Below the pieces are notes generated by a model. It did no database searches and had not been told where the DNA came from. It saw only the letters and a list, made by a program, of their open reading frames with translations. Source: Steroidobacteraceae bacterium (GTDB lineage: Bacteria > Pseudomonadota > Gammaproteobacteria > Steroidobacterales > Steroidobacteraceae). Taken from it: a stretch of 64,000 bases of DNA. This document shows, piece after piece, positions 63,501 through 64,000 of this stretch. The stretch lies in NCBI GenBank assembly GCA_019187185.1, contig JABAQU010000006.1, forward strand, positions 38,168-102,167, in the 5' to 3' direction. Both the position numbers and the translations under genes were made by a program. Every line of letters begins with the position of its first letter. The first letter of the stretch is position 1.

Positions 63501-63732
63501 CGCCTACACGGCGGGCGGCGTGCGCATCGATTCGATCGTGCCGGACTCCCCGGCCGCGAAGGCGGACCTGCAGGCAGGGGACATCCTCCTCGCCCTGCAC
63601 GGTGAGCCCGTCGACACGCTGCAGGCGTTCTCGAACGTGCTGAAGGCGATGAAGCCGGGCTCGCTCGTCAAGGTGAAGTACCGCCGCGGCGATGCGATCG
63701 AGACGGTCGAAGTGGAGCTCGCCGCGCGCTGA
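60520..63732 (+). CDS. M1-M28-PDZ double metallopeptidase, exported
   Basis: One 1070-residue protein with two peptidase domains. A signal peptide (about 1-24) is followed by an M1-type aminopeptidase domain (about 30-500) with H287, E288 and H291 in HEILH and E309 in NWCEGL, a spacing of 17 rather than the usual 18 residues. After a link of about 150 residues comes an M28 aminopeptidase/carboxypeptidase domain (about 690-960) with H783 in SAHYDHLG, D795 in ADDNASG and E829-E830 in GEESG. A PDZ domain (about 990-1065) ends the protein. Both zinc sites look complete. Start ATG 60520 overlaps the ChaN-PDZ stop. Confidence 0.9.
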   Translation: MKTTLLARVSAGALALVALSAGAADLPRYDLDVRVTPSAHQLDVEATVAFPPEYAGRQVEFLLAAPLAISRSSPTVERLPVGETAGFSGINGSSGALEKAGHAARYRVTLPKDAPTLKLAYAGPIDFNLETPEEEYARGFSETAGLISEKGVYLAGSSLWYPYLGDTLFVAAVTTHPPEGWHLVTVDPAPVDEIALVGGPLTRYTESVGAVEAQVFLRTPDEALARKFLDATARDLEMYRQLIGPYPYRKFAMVENFWETGYGMPSFTLLGPQIIRFPFILTSSYPHEILHNWWGNSVFVDYATGNWCEGLTAYMADHLFKEQVGQGAEYRRDTLKRYRDYVKEGHDFPLSEFRSRHSAVTEAVGYGKTMMGFHMLRRQLGDDTFRKALQGFYRTERGKRAGFMDVKRAFAQAGGANLDTFFDQWVNHAGAADLRVEDVRVDGTRVRGVIRQVQTTGLLAIDVPVSVRTAKGYTVRTIALSGARTPFDVNADSEPLLVEIDPEFDVFRLLDPRETAPSIGQVFGDTAVLAVLPARADEATRERYRSVLARWASPAQKLDVKLDSDVPQLPADRAVWVFGRDNRYAAALLKEAAAESALARTDASVVFARRHPANVAKAVGFIALGSAAAAPALAGKLPHYGKYSYLVFEGDEAKNVVKGEWSADESPLRVDLRRGAAARTALAPLARAPRAPLAEPPPVFDERAMLGHVQYLAAPEREGRGLGTHGIGEAADYIARAFAAAGLVPAGDDGGWLQAFPEGKNVIGVLPGANPLFKDEAIVVSAHYDHLGPNHPGADDNASGVAVLIELARTAAQQGRPPRTVVFAAFSGEESGLLGSRWYATHASPVPLAGIRANINLDTVGRLGDGPVRVIGTGTATEWPHVFRGIGFTTGIAIQSIDGATVSSDQQAFIERGIPGVQLFSGANLDYHKATDTADKIDGAGLVKVATVAKEAIDYLAARAEPLHATTHGATPPASAAAAAPTERKVSFGVVPDFAYTAGGVRIDSIVPDSPAAKADLQAGDILLALHGEPVDTLQAFSNVLKAMKPGSLVKVKYRRGDAIETVEVELAAR

Positions 63733-63757
63733 GCGGCCCTGCGCCCATAATGGGCGC

Positions 63758-64000
63758 ATGACGACGCACGTTTTCTTCATCCACGGCCTGTTCATGACCG
63801 GTGCCGAGGCGACACCGCTGCGCCGCGAGCTCGCGCGTGAACTCGGCGCCCGCACGCATGTGTTTGCCTATCTCGCGACCGCCGAACGACCCGAGGCGGT
63901 CGCGGCGCGCCTCGCCCGCAGGATCGCCGCGGTCCCCGCGCGCGACACCGTGCACCTCGTCGGCCACAGCTTCGGCGGCCTGATCGCGCTGCGCGCGGCC
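63758..64000 (+). CDS. Alpha/beta hydrolase, 5' part
   Basis: Only the first 81 codons are inside the window. The product begins MTTHVFFIHGLFMTG, with the oxyanion HG motif, and ends just after the nucleophile elbow GHSFGG, giving a serine hydrolase such as an esterase or lipase-like enzyme without a signal peptide. The gene starts 25 bases after the double peptidase gene. The rest of the catalytic triad lies beyond the window. Confidence 0.8.
   Translation, partial: MTTHVFFIHGLFMTGAEATPLRRELARELGARTHVFAYLATAERPEAVAARLARRIAAVPARDTVHLVGHSFGGLIALRAA

Overview
The window is a dense, high-G+C chromosomal segment of a Gram-negative bacterium, most likely a gammaproteobacterium. The evidence is an E. 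coli-type order of the division and cell-wall genes followed by lpxC, dciA and secA-mutT, an outer-membrane apparatus (bamD, LpxC, a TonB-dependent receptor), a type IV pilus locus linked to coaE-zapD-yacG, and a bamD/rluD/pgeF/clpB neighbourhood. A lineage near Xanthomonadales, Nevskiales or Steroidobacterales fits the base composition and gene mix, but that is inference. I found no rRNA, tRNA, CRISPR array, insertion sequence or prophage.

Region 1 (1-21430, + strand except dciA): 3' end of ftsI, then murE, murF, mraY, murD, ftsW, murG, murC, ddl, ftsQ, ftsA, ftsZ and lpxC. Most neighbours overlap by 4 bases. The run makes the lipid II precursor and builds the divisome, and lpxC adds the committed step of lipid A synthesis. 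Next come dciA (minus), an M23 peptidase, secA and a mutT gene that continues in frame, without a stop, into an aldehyde dehydrogenase.

Region 2 (21427-25067): a ribbon-helix-helix/PIN toxin-antitoxin pair, a conserved 128-residue protein, an S9 prolyl oligopeptidase and a short nucleotidyltransferase remnant.

Region 3 (25056-36840, mostly minus): yacG, zapD, coaE, pilD, pilC, pilB and pilA, followed after some unrelated genes by pilR and pilS. A clear sigma-54 promoter precedes pilA, matching the sigma-54 activator PilR encoded 2 kb away. A DUF4160/DUF2442 pair sits between pilD and coaE. An orphan membrane protein and a vapBC pair with a perfect operator palindrome sit between pilA and pilR.

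Region 4 (36881-49974): sucC, sucD (with an unusual basic repeat tail) and nadE, overlapping end to end; bamD divergent from rluD; a block of apbE, a YbdD-like gene and cstA; then pgeF, a ZIP-type metal transporter and clpB. A near-consensus heat-shock promoter before clpB overlaps the transporter's stop codon and predicts an almost leaderless clpB mRNA.

Region 5 (50018-55655): a FmdB-type zinc ribbon gene and aspS, usually close neighbours, separated here by an aminotransferase, a gamma-glutamyl-ligase of the glutamine synthetase family and a MarR-like regulator preceded by a large nested inverted repeat.

Region 6 (55670-64000): a beta-propeller lipoprotein divergent from a TonB-dependent receptor, which is translationally coupled to a ChaN-PDZ protein and then to an M1-M28-PDZ double peptidase. 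The window ends inside an alpha/beta hydrolase gene.
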